Made by a program: the position numbers and the translations under genes
DNA from: Thermobifida alba
Lineage (GTDB): Bacteria > Actinomycetota > Actinomycetes > Streptosporangiales > Streptosporangiaceae
DNA length: 64,000 bases
Assembly (NCBI RefSeq): GCF_023208015.1
Contig: NZ_CP051627.1
Coordinates: 3,295,501 to 3,359,500 of the forward strand
Direction: 5' to 3'
Part shown: positions 17,718-25,814 of the stretch, in pieces
Layout: each line of letters begins with the position of its first letter
Numbering within the stretch: position 1 is the first letter of the stretch
The notes under the pieces: generated by a model
The model's database searches: none
What the model was told of the DNA's origin: nothing
The model's input: only the letters and a program-made list of their open reading frames with translations

Positions 17718-19010
17718 GTGGGCGCGCCGCGACTGCGGGAGCTGTGGCGCGCCGTGCGGACCCGACTGCGCCCCGCCCGCCGGGAGGACCTGGGGCGCAG
17801 CACGCTCTCCCACGCCCTGACCGCCTCCCTCTTCCTGGGGTCGGTCACGCTCGTGGTCGGCCACGAGCAGATCTTCGACTACCTGGGCCTCACCAGCGGC
17901 TCGGGAGGCGCCTGCGCCACCTCGCTGGGCGGCTTCACCGGCGCGGCCGACCCCGACACGATCCCCGAGAACTTCCTGGAGTACGCCAGGGAGGCCGGCG
18001 AGCGGTTCGACGTCCCGTGGGAGTACGTGGCCGCCCTCTCCTGGCGCGAGACCAACCACGGCCGCATCCCCGACACCCTCCACTACGGGAGCCTCGGGCG
18101 GCTGCCGAGCGGCATCGTGTACGGGACCGCCAACCCGGCCGGGGCCGCGGGTCCCCTCCAGTTCGGCATCAAGCACCCGGAGACCGGGAAGACCGGCGGT
18201 CCGCTGGGCGACGCCGCGAACACCTGGGGCGGTGAGGCGGACCAGCCCGCCAGTGAACGCAAGCCCAGGCCCGGCACGAACGGCCAGTGGTTCGGCATCG
18301 ACGGCAACGGCGACGGCCGCGTCAACGTCTGGGACCCCGCCGACGCCGTGCACTCGGCCGCGGGCTTCCTGCGCTACTGGATGGACCGCGGCCACAGCAT
18401 CGAGTGGGCCGTCGGCCGCTACCACGGCTCCGGGGTGGGCGGAACCTACCAGGTGGCGGTCAGCAACAAGGCCGCGCAGTACCGCAGCGGCGACTTCACC
18501 GTCGCACCGCCCAACGGGGTGAAGACCGACTGCACCCAGGCGCTGAACGGCACGGCCGTCGAGAAGGCCATCCAGTTCGCGCGGGCGCAGACCGGCAAAC
18601 CCTACATCTGGGGCGGGGTCGGCCCCACCGGCTACGACTGCTCGGGGCTGCTCCTGAAGGCGTACGAGGCGGCCGGGCTGCCGAAGCGGTACCTGGACCA
18701 CCGCTGGACCACGCACACCCTGTACGTCATGGAGGCGGCCCAGACGGTCCCCTCCCTGGACCAGGCCCAACCCGGCGACATGATCCTCACCGGCCGCGAG
18801 GGCGGCGGCATGCCCTCCCACGTGTCGATGGTGACCGGGCGGCGTGACGGAAAGCTCTTCGTGATCGAGGCCTACAGCTCCAGGGTGCCGCTGTACGCGC
18901 AGATCCACGAGCACGAGTTCGACTCAGGCCTGTGGCGGCAGGGCGAGATCCGCAAAATCGTCCGGGTCAGCCACCTCTTCTCCTCCGGCGACGCCTCCCA
19001 GGAGGTGTGA
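17718..19010 (+). CDS. Bifunctional wall hydrolase: lytic transglycosylase-like domain plus NlpC/P60 peptidase
   Basis: A VirB1-like enzyme expected to open peptidoglycan for the secretion apparatus. It has 430 residues. An N-terminal transmembrane anchor (about residues 33-52) is followed by a lysozyme-like region with the likely catalytic Glu in YVAALSWRETNHG, then AAGPLQFG and ending in YHGSGVGGTYQ. The NlpC/P60 domain starts near residue 275: IQFARAQTGKPYIWGG, nucleophile Cys in YDCSGLL, and catalytic His in HVSMVTGR. Membrane-anchored two-domain hydrolases of this kind are typical of Gram-positive T4SS loci. Confidence 0.85.
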   Translation: MGAPRLRELWRAVRTRLRPARREDLGRSTLSHALTASLFLGSVTLVVGHEQIFDYLGLTSGSGGACATSLGGFTGAADPDTIPENFLEYAREAGERFDVPWEYVAALSWRETNHGRIPDTLHYGSLGRLPSGIVYGTANPAGAAGPLQFGIKHPETGKTGGPLGDAANTWGGEADQPASERKPRPGTNGQWFGIDGNGDGRVNVWDPADAVHSAAGFLRYWMDRGHSIEWAVGRYHGSGVGGTYQVAVSNKAAQYRSGDFTVAPPNGVKTDCTQALNGTAVEKAIQFARAQTGKPYIWGGVGPTGYDCSGLLLKAYEAAGLPKRYLDHRWTTHTLYVMEAAQTVPSLDQAQPGDMILTGREGGGMPSHVSMVTGRRDGKLFVIEAYSSRVPLYAQIHEHEFDSGLWRQGEIRKIVRVSHLFSSGDASQEV

Positions 19011-19011
19011 C

Positions 19012-19092
19012 ATGCCCCCGACCCACGTCCCCGCAGTCCCCCGTGGTCCACGCGACCACCCCCGCTCCAGGGAGGCGTACCGGCATGCGTGA
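19012..19092 (+). CDS. Possible 26-residue Pro/Arg-rich small ORF
   Basis: An ATG at 19012 sits 6 nt after a perfect AGGAGG, inside the stop region of the hydrolase gene. The frame runs 26 codons (MPPTHVPAVPRGPRDH...) and its TGA overlaps the ATG of the next gene by 8 nt. It could be a real microprotein or only a translational-coupling device. There is no homology signal I can judge. Confidence 0.4.
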   Translation: MPPTHVPAVPRGPRDHPRSREAYRHA

Positions 19093-19669
19093 CCTGTTGC
19101 TGTTCCACCGTGAGCGGGCGGCGACCGTCGTGGTCGTCGCCGCGCTCCTCCTGTTCGCGGCCTTCGTCCTCGTGCGCCTTCCCGGCGGGGACGGGGAGGA
19201 CGGCGCCGACGCCCCCGGACCGTCGCTGCACGACCTGCTCCCGCTGTCCGAGACGCAGTTCCAGCGGGCGCTGGCCGCGGCGGTCGAGCACGGGCGGGCC
19301 CTGGGCACGTTCGATCCCCGGGAGCCGGAGAGGGAGTACTTCGACCGGCTGGCGGAGACGGCGGCCCCCGAGTACGCGCAGCACCTCTCCGCCGAGGGTT
19401 CGGCGACCGACGCGGTGGCGCGCCGACTCGCCGAGTGGGACCGTCCCACGTCGGGGGCCGCCGAGGTGACGGGGGCCCCGATGGTCGCCGCCTCGCTCCT
19501 CACCCTCGAACTGTCCCTGCGCGCCGAGGAGGCCGCCCCGGACGGGCGGGAGTCCCTGCACCTCGGCGAGGTCCAGGTCTCGCTGCGCGAGGACGGCGGA
19601 ACCTGGCTGGTCATCGGGGTGACCGACACCGAGCGGCTGGAGGCGCTGCACGGCGAGGGGGTGGTCTGA
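19085..19669 (+). CDS. Second VirB8-like bitopic protein
   Basis: A 194-residue protein with one N-terminal transmembrane helix (AATVVVVAALLLFAAFVLV), an acidic linker and a globular domain ending in EDGGTWLVIGVTDTERL, parallel to the end of the protein encoded at 17132-17716. The two are probably distant paralogues acting as assembly-platform subunits. The ATG has its own GGGAGG and also overlaps the end of the small ORF. The stop codon directly abuts the next start. Confidence 0.55.
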   Translation: MRDLLLFHRERAATVVVVAALLLFAAFVLVRLPGGDGEDGADAPGPSLHDLLPLSETQFQRALAAAVEHGRALGTFDPREPEREYFDRLAETAAPEYAQHLSAEGSATDAVARRLAEWDRPTSGAAEVTGAPMVAASLLTLELSLRAEEAAPDGRESLHLGEVQVSLREDGGTWLVIGVTDTERLEALHGEGVV

Positions 19670-20314
19670 GTGGGCCGCCTCCTCCGGCGCCTCTTCCAGC
19701 GGAGGACGTCCGACGCGGGCAGGATGAGCCTGGGCGCGGGGACCGCCCTCTGCTTCACCGGGATCTTCGCCCTGGTCACCGGGGTTCAGGTGGTCAGCAC
19801 CGCCGACGTGGGCACCGCGGGCGGCGGCTTCCGCTCCGGCGACATCCCCTACCACGCGGCCGACATCCCCCCGGGGTCCCTGGTCGACTGCGGCACCGCG
19901 GGCCGGGTCACCGAGCTGACCTGCAACGCCTACCGGACCATCCTCGCCAACTATCCCGAGTTCGACCGCCCCGGGTGGCGGGGGTGCCTCCGCACCGGCG
20001 ACAGCGGCGACCACGGGGCCGGGAAGGCCTGCGACTTCATGACCAACGTCAACGGGAGCCGGGGCACCGCGGAGCAGAACGCCCTCGGGTTCGACCTCGC
20101 CCGCTGGCTGATGGCCAACCACGAGCAGATGGGAATCAAGTACCTCATCTGGCACCAGCGGATCTGGAATCCGGGTCCGGGCTTCCGGGACCCGCCCTGC
20201 GTCGACGAGACCAGGCCCGAGACGTTCGCGCAGAGCTGCTGGCGGCTGATGGAGGACCGCGGGAGCAACACCCAGAACCACTACGACCACGTGCACGTCT
20301 CGTTCCTCCACTGA
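19670..20314 (+). CDS. M15-like peptidoglycan peptidase (zinc carboxypeptidase fold)
   Basis: A 214-residue extracytoplasmic enzyme, second wall hydrolase of the locus. After an anchor helix (AGTALCFTGIFALVTGVQVV) it shows the zinc-site pattern of M15/VanY-like peptidases: SGDHGAGKACDFM supplies the first His and Asp, and HYDHVHVSF the last His. Four extra Cys residues may form disulfides. The expected cleavage is in peptide stems of peptidoglycan. GTG start immediately follows the upstream stop. Confidence 0.72.
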   Translation: MGRLLRRLFQRRTSDAGRMSLGAGTALCFTGIFALVTGVQVVSTADVGTAGGGFRSGDIPYHAADIPPGSLVDCGTAGRVTELTCNAYRTILANYPEFDRPGWRGCLRTGDSGDHGAGKACDFMTNVNGSRGTAEQNALGFDLARWLMANHEQMGIKYLIWHQRIWNPGPGFRDPPCVDETRPETFAQSCWRLMEDRGSNTQNHYDHVHVSFLH

Positions 20315-20324
20315 GGAGGAGGCG

Positions 20325-20353
20325 GCCGTTCCGGGCGGACCGCCCGGAACGGC
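20325..20353 (+). terminator. 14-bp hairpin inside the T4SS right operon
   Basis: Bases 20325-20338 and 20340-20353 are perfect inverted repeats. The hairpin lies between the M15 peptidase gene and the gene at 20394, so it may attenuate or protect the transcript rather than end it; the next gene has its own strong AAGGAGG. Confidence 0.55.
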
Positions 20354-20393
20354 GCAGAACCGGAAACCGAGAAGGAGAAGAAGGAGGTGGGAC

Positions 20394-21134
20394 ATGGCCC
20401 TCCCGCTGATAGCCCTCGGCGCCCTCGGCAGGGTCGCGCTCTCCGTGGGCGCCCGGCTGCTGGTCCGGCAGGGGGTCAAGACCGTGGTCCGCCAGGGCGT
20501 CCGGCAGGGTGTCCGGCACGGGATCCGCCAGGGCCTGCGGGGATCGGTGCGGCAGAACGGCAAGGACTTCGTGTCGGACCTCGCGTCGGACGCCGTCGGC
20601 AGCCTGGTCCCCAACCCGCTCGACCCCATGGGGATCGTCGACGCCATCACCGAGGAGACGATCGGCTTCAACCCGACCAGTCCGATGTCGGTGGCCGGCC
20701 ACTTTGCCGAGCGGAAGCTGGGCTACGACCCGTTCGACCCCGTCGCGGTCTTCAACGAGCACTTCGGGGAGTCCTCCGACAGGTCGGCCAGGGATCCGCG
20801 GTCCTTCGCACGCGGGGGCCGCGACGACCGGAAGGGGTTCGGCCTCGACGGCATCCCCTTCAGCTTCAACGGCGGCCTCTTCGGCGACCTGGCCAAGCTG
20901 GGAGGAGTCGGCGCCCTGGCGGGACTGCTGCTCGCCGTCATCAGGAACCTGGCGGAGGCGGGAAGCAGGAACCGCGCCGACGGCGGACCGGAAGCCTCCC
21001 CCTGGCGAGGGGGCCGCGGCAGCGGAAGGAGCGACGGAGGCGTCCACCACGTCGGATTCGTCCCGATCGCCTCCGCCTACAGCGGCGACGACAAGGCGCC
21101 GCAACTCCAGCAGGGCGTCCTGCTGGGCGCCTGA
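20394..21134 (+). CDS. Unknown T4SS-associated protein with N-terminal RQG repeats
   Basis: I do not recognise a family. The 246-residue product starts with a hydrophobic segment, then a run of tetrapeptides of type V/I-R-Q-G (VRQGVRQGVRHGIRQGLRG, about residues 33-52), which would place Arg on a repeating face of a helix. A helical, acidic middle follows, then a second hydrophobic segment (LGGVGALAGLLLAVIRNL) and a Gly-rich tail. A strong AAGGAGG lies 7 nt before the ATG. Its place at the operon end suggests an accessory or substrate protein. Confidence 0.5.
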   Translation: MALPLIALGALGRVALSVGARLLVRQGVKTVVRQGVRQGVRHGIRQGLRGSVRQNGKDFVSDLASDAVGSLVPNPLDPMGIVDAITEETIGFNPTSPMSVAGHFAERKLGYDPFDPVAVFNEHFGESSDRSARDPRSFARGGRDDRKGFGLDGIPFSFNGGLFGDLAKLGGVGALAGLLLAVIRNLAEAGSRNRADGGPEASPWRGGRGSGRSDGGVHHVGFVPIASAYSGDDKAPQLQQGVLLGA

Positions 21135-21161
21135 CCACCCACGACAGCAGAGAGGACAGCG

Positions 21162-21686
21162 ATGGCCGTGACGGCAGGAAACCCCCTCCCCGTCGATTTC
21201 ACTCCGTCCGGTCGGCACGCCCCGGACGAGGACGAGCACGGCAGCCGCAACGACGCCTTCCACGCCCTGACCGCGGAGGGCGGCACGGTCGCCCCGACCA
21301 CGTCCGCTTCCTCGCCCGCCGTCGTCCAGGTGCGGCGGGGCGGGCCCCGAGGAGGCGGCTCCGGGAGAGACCGGGGCAACGGCAAGGGCGATGACAGGGG
21401 CGACGACCGCAAGCCCGAGAACGGGGACTCCAACGACAGACCGCGGGACCGGGACAACCGGCGCAACGGCAACAGATACGACCTGGACCTCGAACTGGAG
21501 GGCGGCCAGGGCCGGCAGCAGGACGAGCAGGGGCGGTCCGCCTCCAACGGCTTCCCCCTGAGATGGGAGAACCCGCTCAACCTGGTCCACCAGCTGGTGG
21601 ACCTCTTCACCAAGGAGAAAAGCCCCCAGCGTCCCGCCTACGGGATGACGGTGGGCGCCCGGAAGGCGCGGAGCGCGCGCCGGTGA
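21162..21686 (+). CDS. Unknown, largely disordered T4SS-associated protein
   Basis: A 174-residue hydrophilic protein. Residues 70-130 are almost entirely Gly, Arg, Asp and Asn (RDRGNGKGDDRGDD type) and must be disordered; a short possibly helical segment follows (NPLNLVHQLVDLFTKE). No signal peptide or motif is visible. It closes the right operon 27 nt after the RQG-repeat gene. Confidence 0.45.
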   Translation: MAVTAGNPLPVDFTPSGRHAPDEDEHGSRNDAFHALTAEGGTVAPTTSASSPAVVQVRRGGPRGGGSGRDRGNGKGDDRGDDRKPENGDSNDRPRDRDNRRNGNRYDLDLELEGGQGRQQDEQGRSASNGFPLRWENPLNLVHQLVDLFTKEKSPQRPAYGMTVGARKARSARR

Positions 21687-21750
21687 CGGCCGCTTCCCGT
21701 GACCCCGGCGGCGCGCCGCGGCGGCACGGCCGCGGACCGTCCGACCGGGA

Positions 21751-21789
21751 CCGGGCCCGCTCCGCGGCCCCACCGCGGAGCGGGCCCGG
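21751..21789. terminator. 17-bp perfect bidirectional terminator
   Basis: Bases 21751-21767 and 21773-21789 form a perfect 17-bp stem with a 5-nt loop between the convergent T4SS right operon and the peptide operon. It directly touches the stop codon of the signal peptidase gene at 21790. Confidence 0.8.
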
Positions 21790-22293
21790 TCACACCTGCG
21801 CCCCCTCGGGGCCGGCGACCGGCGCGCGGGAGCCGAGCCTCCGCACCGCCACCCCCAGCACCCGGTCGGCCGGGACGGGACCCCACTCCCGGGAGTCGGT
21901 GCTGTGCCCGGGGTTGTCGCCGAGCACCAGCAGGTGCCCCGGCGGCACCGGGCCGCCCGGCCGCACCCCCGGCGCGGCGGCGCACGACGCGGGCACCGGG
22001 TCCCCGGGCAGCGCCGCGACCCGTTTGACCACCCACCGCCGTCCGGCCACCCGCCTCCCGCCCGCCGGCCGGCCCCACTCCCCCGGCAGGCGCGGCGGCG
22101 CGAACACGACCACGTCGCCGACCCGGAGCCGCGCCAGGCCGCGCCGGCGCACCAGGACGCGGTCGCCCTGGTGGAACGTGGGCGCCATGCTCGTCCCGTG
22201 GACCTCCACCGCGACCAGGGTCCGCCGCAGCCACAGCACGGCCGCCGCGGCCGCCAGGAGCGGCGCCGCGAACGCCGCGGCGACCCCGCTCAC
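21790..22293 (-). CDS. Type I signal peptidase dedicated to the peptide operon
   Basis: A serine/lysine-dyad membrane protease (S26 family) that would cut leader peptides on the outer face. It has 167 residues. One N-terminal transmembrane helix precedes the nucleophile Ser in GTSMAPTF; the general base Lys is in WVVKRVAALPGD; the late signature is LGDNPGHSTDSREWGPV. Its GTG overlaps the exporter stop by 4 nt, so it is translationally coupled. This is an unusual place for a signal peptidase gene and argues for a private role in maturing the cysteine-rich peptides, whose leaders end in Ala-x-Ala. Confidence 0.85.
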   Translation of the reverse strand: MSGVAAAFAAPLLAAAAAVLWLRRTLVAVEVHGTSMAPTFHQGDRVLVRRRGLARLRVGDVVVFAPPRLPGEWGRPAGGRRVAGRRWVVKRVAALPGDPVPASCAAAPGVRPGGPVPPGHLLVLGDNPGHSTDSREWGPVPADRVLGVAVRRLGSRAPVAGPEGAQV

Positions 22294-24167
22294 GGCTCCT
22301 CCCCCGGTACCGCCGCGGTCGGCTGGTAGCCCCGCGCCTGCATGCCGAACAGACGGGCGTAGGCGCCGTCCACGGCCATCAGTTCCGCGTGGTCGCCGTT
22401 CTCCACCACCCGGCCCTCCTCCAGCACCACGATCCGGTCGGCGTCGCGCACCGCGCCCAGCCGGTGGGAGATGAGCAGGCTGGTGCGTCCCCGCCGGTGC
22501 TCGCGCAGGCCGGTGTGGATCTCGTACTCGGCCTCGGCGTCCAGTCCGGAACTGGGCTCGTCCAGGATCAGCAGGTCGCGTTCGCCGCGCAGGTAGGCGC
22601 GGGCCAGCGCGACGCGCTGCCACTGCCCGCCGGAGAGCGGCACCCCGTTGTCCGCGTCCCCGTCCCCGTCGAAGAACATCCGGCTCAGCAGGGTGTCGTA
22701 GCCGCGGGGCAGGCCCGCCACGATCGGGTGCGCCCCGGCCCGTTCGGCGGCGGCGCGGATGCCCGCGCCGTCGTCGGCGCGCAGCCGGTCCACGTCGCCC
22801 AGGCCGATGTTCTCCTTCGCGGTCAGGTCGTACTCCATGTAGTCCTGGAACACCGCGCCGATGCGGCGGCGCAGCTCGGCCGGGTCCAGGTCGCGCAGGT
22901 CCACGCCGTCCCACAGGACGGCCCCGCGGTCCGGGTCGTACATCCGGCACAGCAGCTTCACCAGGGTGCTCTTGCCCGCGCCGTTGCGGCCGACCAGGGC
23001 CACCGACTGGCCGTGCGGGATGACCAGGTCGACGCCGCGCAGCGCCCAGGGGTGGTCCGGCGAGTAGCGGAACCACACGTCGCGGAGTTCGATGCCGCGC
23101 CGCAGCGGGGGGAGCTGGCGCGGCCGGGCCGCGACCGGCAGGTCCGGTTCGCCGTCGACGACCCGCAGGTAGTGGTCGAACATGAGGAGTTGCTGGTGGG
23201 CGAGGGTGACTTCGCGGACGAGCTGCACCAGGGCGTTCTGCACCCCGGCGACGGCCCCGACGAACAGGGAGACGTCGCCGACCGTCAGCTGTCCGCCGGC
23301 GGCGGCGAGCACCACCCACACCAGTCCGACCCCCGCCACGGCGGCGGAGAACAGTCCGAGGCCGGTCTGGACGGCCAGCTGCCGCTGGTCCATCCGGCGG
23401 TGCTCGGCGTTGGCGGTGCGCCGTTCCCCGGTCATCCGCTCCCGCAGGTATCCGGAGATGCCGAACAGCCGCAGCTCCTTGGCGGCGCGGACGTCGGAGA
23501 GCAGCTCGCGGAAGAAGAACTCGCGGCGCTCCACCGGGCCGACCCGCCACATCATGGCGGCGCGCCTGCGGGAGAGCTGGAGTTCGGCGAGCAGCACCGG
23601 AACGGCGGCCAGCAGCACCGCCGCGGCCATCCAGGGGCTGACCACCAGGAGGGAGCCGAGGAAGCCGAGGACGGTCACGGCGCCGCTGCCCAGGGCGAAG
23701 ACTCCGGCCACCACCATGGCCGGGGTCTGGCCGCCGGACTGCTGGGCCAGGCGCAGCCGGTCGAGGAAGGCGGGGTTCTCGAACCGGGCGAGGCCGACGA
23801 AGCGTTCGACGGCCGCGAACAGCTCGTCCTGGGAGAGCAGGCCGACCCGGCGCTGGATCTCGGAGTTGAGGTACTGGGTCGCGGCCGGGAGCAGGGCCGT
23901 GGCCGCACCGGACAGGGCGAGACCGCAGCCCAGCAGGAGCAGTCGGGCCGTTTCGGCCCCCGGGACCGTGATCTCGTCGAGCACCAGTTTGGTCAGCCAG
24001 GTGACCGCCACCGGGGCGACCGCCTGCAGCAGGGTGCACGCGCCGTGTCCGAGCAGCAGGTACCAGCCCGCGCGCCAGGCCAGGGCGAGTGCCGCGGCCA
24101 CCCCCCGCAGGCTGGTCCGGACCCCGCCGGCTGCCGTGGTGGACGGTTCAGGCGGCAACGGGCACAC
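22290..24167 (-). CDS. ABC exporter, fused permease and ATPase
   Basis: A 625-residue half-transporter. Six membrane spans lie in residues 25-320; the nucleotide-binding domain has Walker A GRNGAGKST, signature LSGGQ, Walker B LLILDEPSSG and the switch His in LISHRLG. There is no N-terminal C39 peptidase domain, so leader removal must come from elsewhere, most simply from the adjacent signal peptidase. It overlaps the upstream redox gene by 20 nt at the GTG used here; a slightly later start is possible. The likely cargo is the product of the three upstream peptide genes. Confidence 0.88.
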   Translation of the reverse strand: MCPLPPEPSTTAAGGVRTSLRGVAAALALAWRAGWYLLLGHGACTLLQAVAPVAVTWLTKLVLDEITVPGAETARLLLLGCGLALSGAATALLPAATQYLNSEIQRRVGLLSQDELFAAVERFVGLARFENPAFLDRLRLAQQSGGQTPAMVVAGVFALGSGAVTVLGFLGSLLVVSPWMAAAVLLAAVPVLLAELQLSRRRAAMMWRVGPVERREFFFRELLSDVRAAKELRLFGISGYLRERMTGERRTANAEHRRMDQRQLAVQTGLGLFSAAVAGVGLVWVVLAAAGGQLTVGDVSLFVGAVAGVQNALVQLVREVTLAHQQLLMFDHYLRVVDGEPDLPVAARPRQLPPLRRGIELRDVWFRYSPDHPWALRGVDLVIPHGQSVALVGRNGAGKSTLVKLLCRMYDPDRGAVLWDGVDLRDLDPAELRRRIGAVFQDYMEYDLTAKENIGLGDVDRLRADDGAGIRAAAERAGAHPIVAGLPRGYDTLLSRMFFDGDGDADNGVPLSGGQWQRVALARAYLRGERDLLILDEPSSGLDAEAEYEIHTGLREHRRGRTSLLISHRLGAVRDADRIVVLEEGRVVENGDHAELMAVDGAYARLFGMQARGYQPTAAVPGEEP

Positions 24168-24696
24168 CCAGGTCGTCCGTCCGGTATCCGCTGGCGAGCA
24201 CCCGGCCGTCGGCGGTCAGGCGGGCGAACGCGGGGAAGCCCCTGACGTCCAGCGCCTTGGCGACGGGGCCGCCGTGGTCCTCGATCGCCACCCGTGCGAC
24301 CGGTGCGAGCTGTTCGGCCTGCGCGGCGGCCTCCTCCCGGCCGCCCACGACCACGGCCAGCACGTTCGCGCGGCCGCCGGGGAAGGAACGCGCCCGGTCC
24401 AGGAAGAGCGGGAGCTGTTCGGCGCAGGCCGAGCAGGTGGGGGAGAAGACGGCCACGAGCGTCTCCTCGGCCAGGTCGTCCCGGCTGACCTCGGTTCCGT
24501 CCTCGGTCACGGCGGTGAACGGCCCCACCGTCTCGCCCGCGGGGAGCATGATCTGCTCGGGCGGCTGCATCCGGGGCATGTTCTGGATGAGTTCGGTGTG
24601 CTCCCGGAGGCGGCGGATCACTCCCACGGTGAGGACGAGGTTCAGTACGCACAGTGCGCCGACCAGGAGGACGGCGGCGGTCAGCAGGGCGGTCAT
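24148..24696 (-). CDS. MauD/TlpA-like membrane-anchored thioredoxin
   Basis: A 182-residue thiol-disulfide protein. An N-terminal helix (AAVLLVGALCVLNLVLTVGVI) anchors a thioredoxin fold outside the cell. The active site is SPTCSAC (CxxC, about residues 88-91), and the cis-Pro loop is VRGFPAF. MauD, its closest functional analogue, works with MauE to form multiple disulfides in methylamine dehydrogenase. Here the partner MauE-like gene is directly upstream with a 4-nt ATGA overlap, and no methylamine dehydrogenase gene is present. Confidence 0.83.
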   Translation of the reverse strand: MTALLTAAVLLVGALCVLNLVLTVGVIRRLREHTELIQNMPRMQPPEQIMLPAGETVGPFTAVTEDGTEVSRDDLAEETLVAVFSPTCSACAEQLPLFLDRARSFPGGRANVLAVVVGGREEAAAQAEQLAPVARVAIEDHGGPVAKALDVRGFPAFARLTADGRVLASGYRTDDLGVPVAA

Positions 24697-25271
24697 GGGG
24701 TGGTCGGTCTCCTCGGGGTCGTGGGCGTGAACAGGTCGAGCAGGTCGTCGAAGAGCAGTACGGGAAGCGCCGCGACCACGGCGGCGCCCGCTCCCACTGC
24801 CACGCCGGTGAGGGTGGGTGCGGCGGCGGGGGCGGCGAGGGTCAGGACGAGCCCGGTGCCCGCCACGGCCAGCAGCAGCAGGTTGCGGACGACGTGCGCG
24901 GGGTGCAGCGGCTGGTCGGCGGTGCCGAAGCAGTGGCAGGTGACGCGGTCGCCGCGGCGCAGTACCGCGACCACGGCCGCGGTGAACGCGGCGAGCAGGA
25001 GCCCGGCGAGCGCGAACCCGACGCCGTCGACACCGGGCAGGAGCAGCAGCGGCGGTATCGCGAGCTCGCCGGCGACGACCACGGCGGCGAGCCGGTGGGC
25101 GCCGGTCGTGGCTCCGGTTCCCCGGAGCGGCCTGATCGCCCACCCGGGGGCCAGTCGCCGCGTGGCGGAGGTGAACTCCTCGAAGGCCCGCCTGCTGCGC
25201 AGCTTGCCGAACGCGGAGGCGGCGAACACGACGGCGAGCAGGCAGCGGCAGGCGACCAGGACGTGGACCAT
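24693..25271 (-). CDS. MauE/DoxX-like membrane redox protein
   Basis: A 192-residue protein with about four transmembrane helices and the MauE hallmark VTCHCFG between them (about residues 103-109). MauE-like proteins are related in topology to DsbB/VKOR-type partners and are thought to recycle a periplasmic thioredoxin. Two further Cys residues lie near the N-terminus (ACRCLL). It starts 25 nt after the third peptide gene and overlaps the MauD-like gene. The pair would supply oxidising or isomerising power for six-cysteine peptides. Confidence 0.83.
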   Translation of the reverse strand: MVHVLVACRCLLAVVFAASAFGKLRSRRAFEEFTSATRRLAPGWAIRPLRGTGATTGAHRLAAVVVAGELAIPPLLLLPGVDGVGFALAGLLLAAFTAAVVAVLRRGDRVTCHCFGTADQPLHPAHVVRNLLLLAVAGTGLVLTLAAPAAAPTLTGVAVGAGAAVVAALPVLLFDDLLDLFTPTTPRRPTTP

Positions 25272-25296
25272 CGGCGGTCAGCTCCGGGGCAGCCGG

Positions 25297-25470
25297 TCAG
25301 CAGGCCTTGTAGGACGTGCAGTAGCGGCCGTTGGGGCCGGTGCAGCAGTACCGGCGGTAGCAGAAGGGCATCGGCAGGTACTCGTACCCGCAGGAGGCCG
25401 CGGTCGCCTCCGCTTCGGGCACGACCAGGGACAGCAGCCGGTCACCCAGCACACCGAAACGCTCGAACAC
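25297..25470 (-). CDS. Six-cysteine precursor peptide 1 (57 residues)
   Basis: One of three tandem paralogues. The leader (FERFGVLGDRLLSLVVP) is nearly identical in all three and ends in an Ala-Thr-Ala site. The core begins ASCGYEYLP and has six cysteines spaced C-x9-C-x4-CC-x7-C-x5-C. This order (C, C, CC, C, C) is that of inhibitor cystine knot peptides. The core is rich in Tyr and Arg. The GTG at 25470 was chosen because AGAAAGG lies upstream and all three copies share this start; an in-frame GTG 9 nt earlier overlaps the ribosome site. No similarity to a known precursor family could be confirmed. Confidence 0.82.
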   Translation of the reverse strand: MFERFGVLGDRLLSLVVPEAEATAASCGYEYLPMPFCYRRYCCTGPNGRYCTSYKAC

Positions 25471-25517
25471 GGGAAACACCCTTTCTGGTCCGGGGGACGG
25501 GGTCGGGGCGGGGCGCC

Positions 25518-25551
25518 GCGGCGGACGGCCCGGGGCCGGACCGCCCGCCGC
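25518..25551 (-). promoter_or_regulatory. GC-rich hairpin between peptide genes 2 and 1
   Basis: Bases 25518-25528 and 25541-25551 pair over 11 positions with one mismatch around a 12-nt GC-rich loop. It lies between the stop of peptide 2 and the ribosome site of peptide 1. It could set the ratio of peptide to exporter mRNA or stabilise the 5' part of the transcript. Confidence 0.45.
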
Positions 25552-25557
25552 GAACGG

Positions 25558-25746
25558 TCACGAGCAGTACGCCCAGGGCGTGCAGTAGAGGCCGCCGGGG
25601 ATGCCGCTGCCGGTGCAGCAGTACCGGCGGATACAGGGGCTGCTGATCGGGGCGTACTCGTACCAGCAGCTCACCGCCGCCGCCCTGGCCCTGGGCACGA
25701 CCAGCGACAGCAGCCGGTCACCCAGCACACCGAAACGCTCGAACAC
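25558..25746 (-). CDS. Six-cysteine precursor peptide 2 (62 residues)
   Basis: Second paralogue. Leader FERFGVLGDRLLSLVVP continues to Ala-Ala-Ala; the core VSCWYEYAP holds six cysteines spaced C-x10-C-x4-CC-x10-C-x5-C, followed by one Ser. The core differs from peptide 1 mainly in the second loop (SSP insertion) and the GSGIPGG loop. GTG start with AGAAAGG upstream. The leader and central RRYCCTG are conserved even at DNA level, indicating recent duplication. Confidence 0.82.
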   Translation of the reverse strand: MFERFGVLGDRLLSLVVPRARAAAVSCWYEYAPISSPCIRRYCCTGSGIPGGLYCTPWAYCS

Positions 25747-25814
25747 GGAGAAGGCCTTTCTGTGGGGGTGGGGGTCACCGCGGAGCACGGGACCCCGCAT
25801 TGTTCCGCTGGGGC

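Noticed and set aside
24148-25271. Methylamine dehydrogenase maturation locus
   Set aside because: MauE- and MauD-like genes are present, but no methylamine dehydrogenase subunits or other mau genes; the neighbours are peptide precursors and an exporter.
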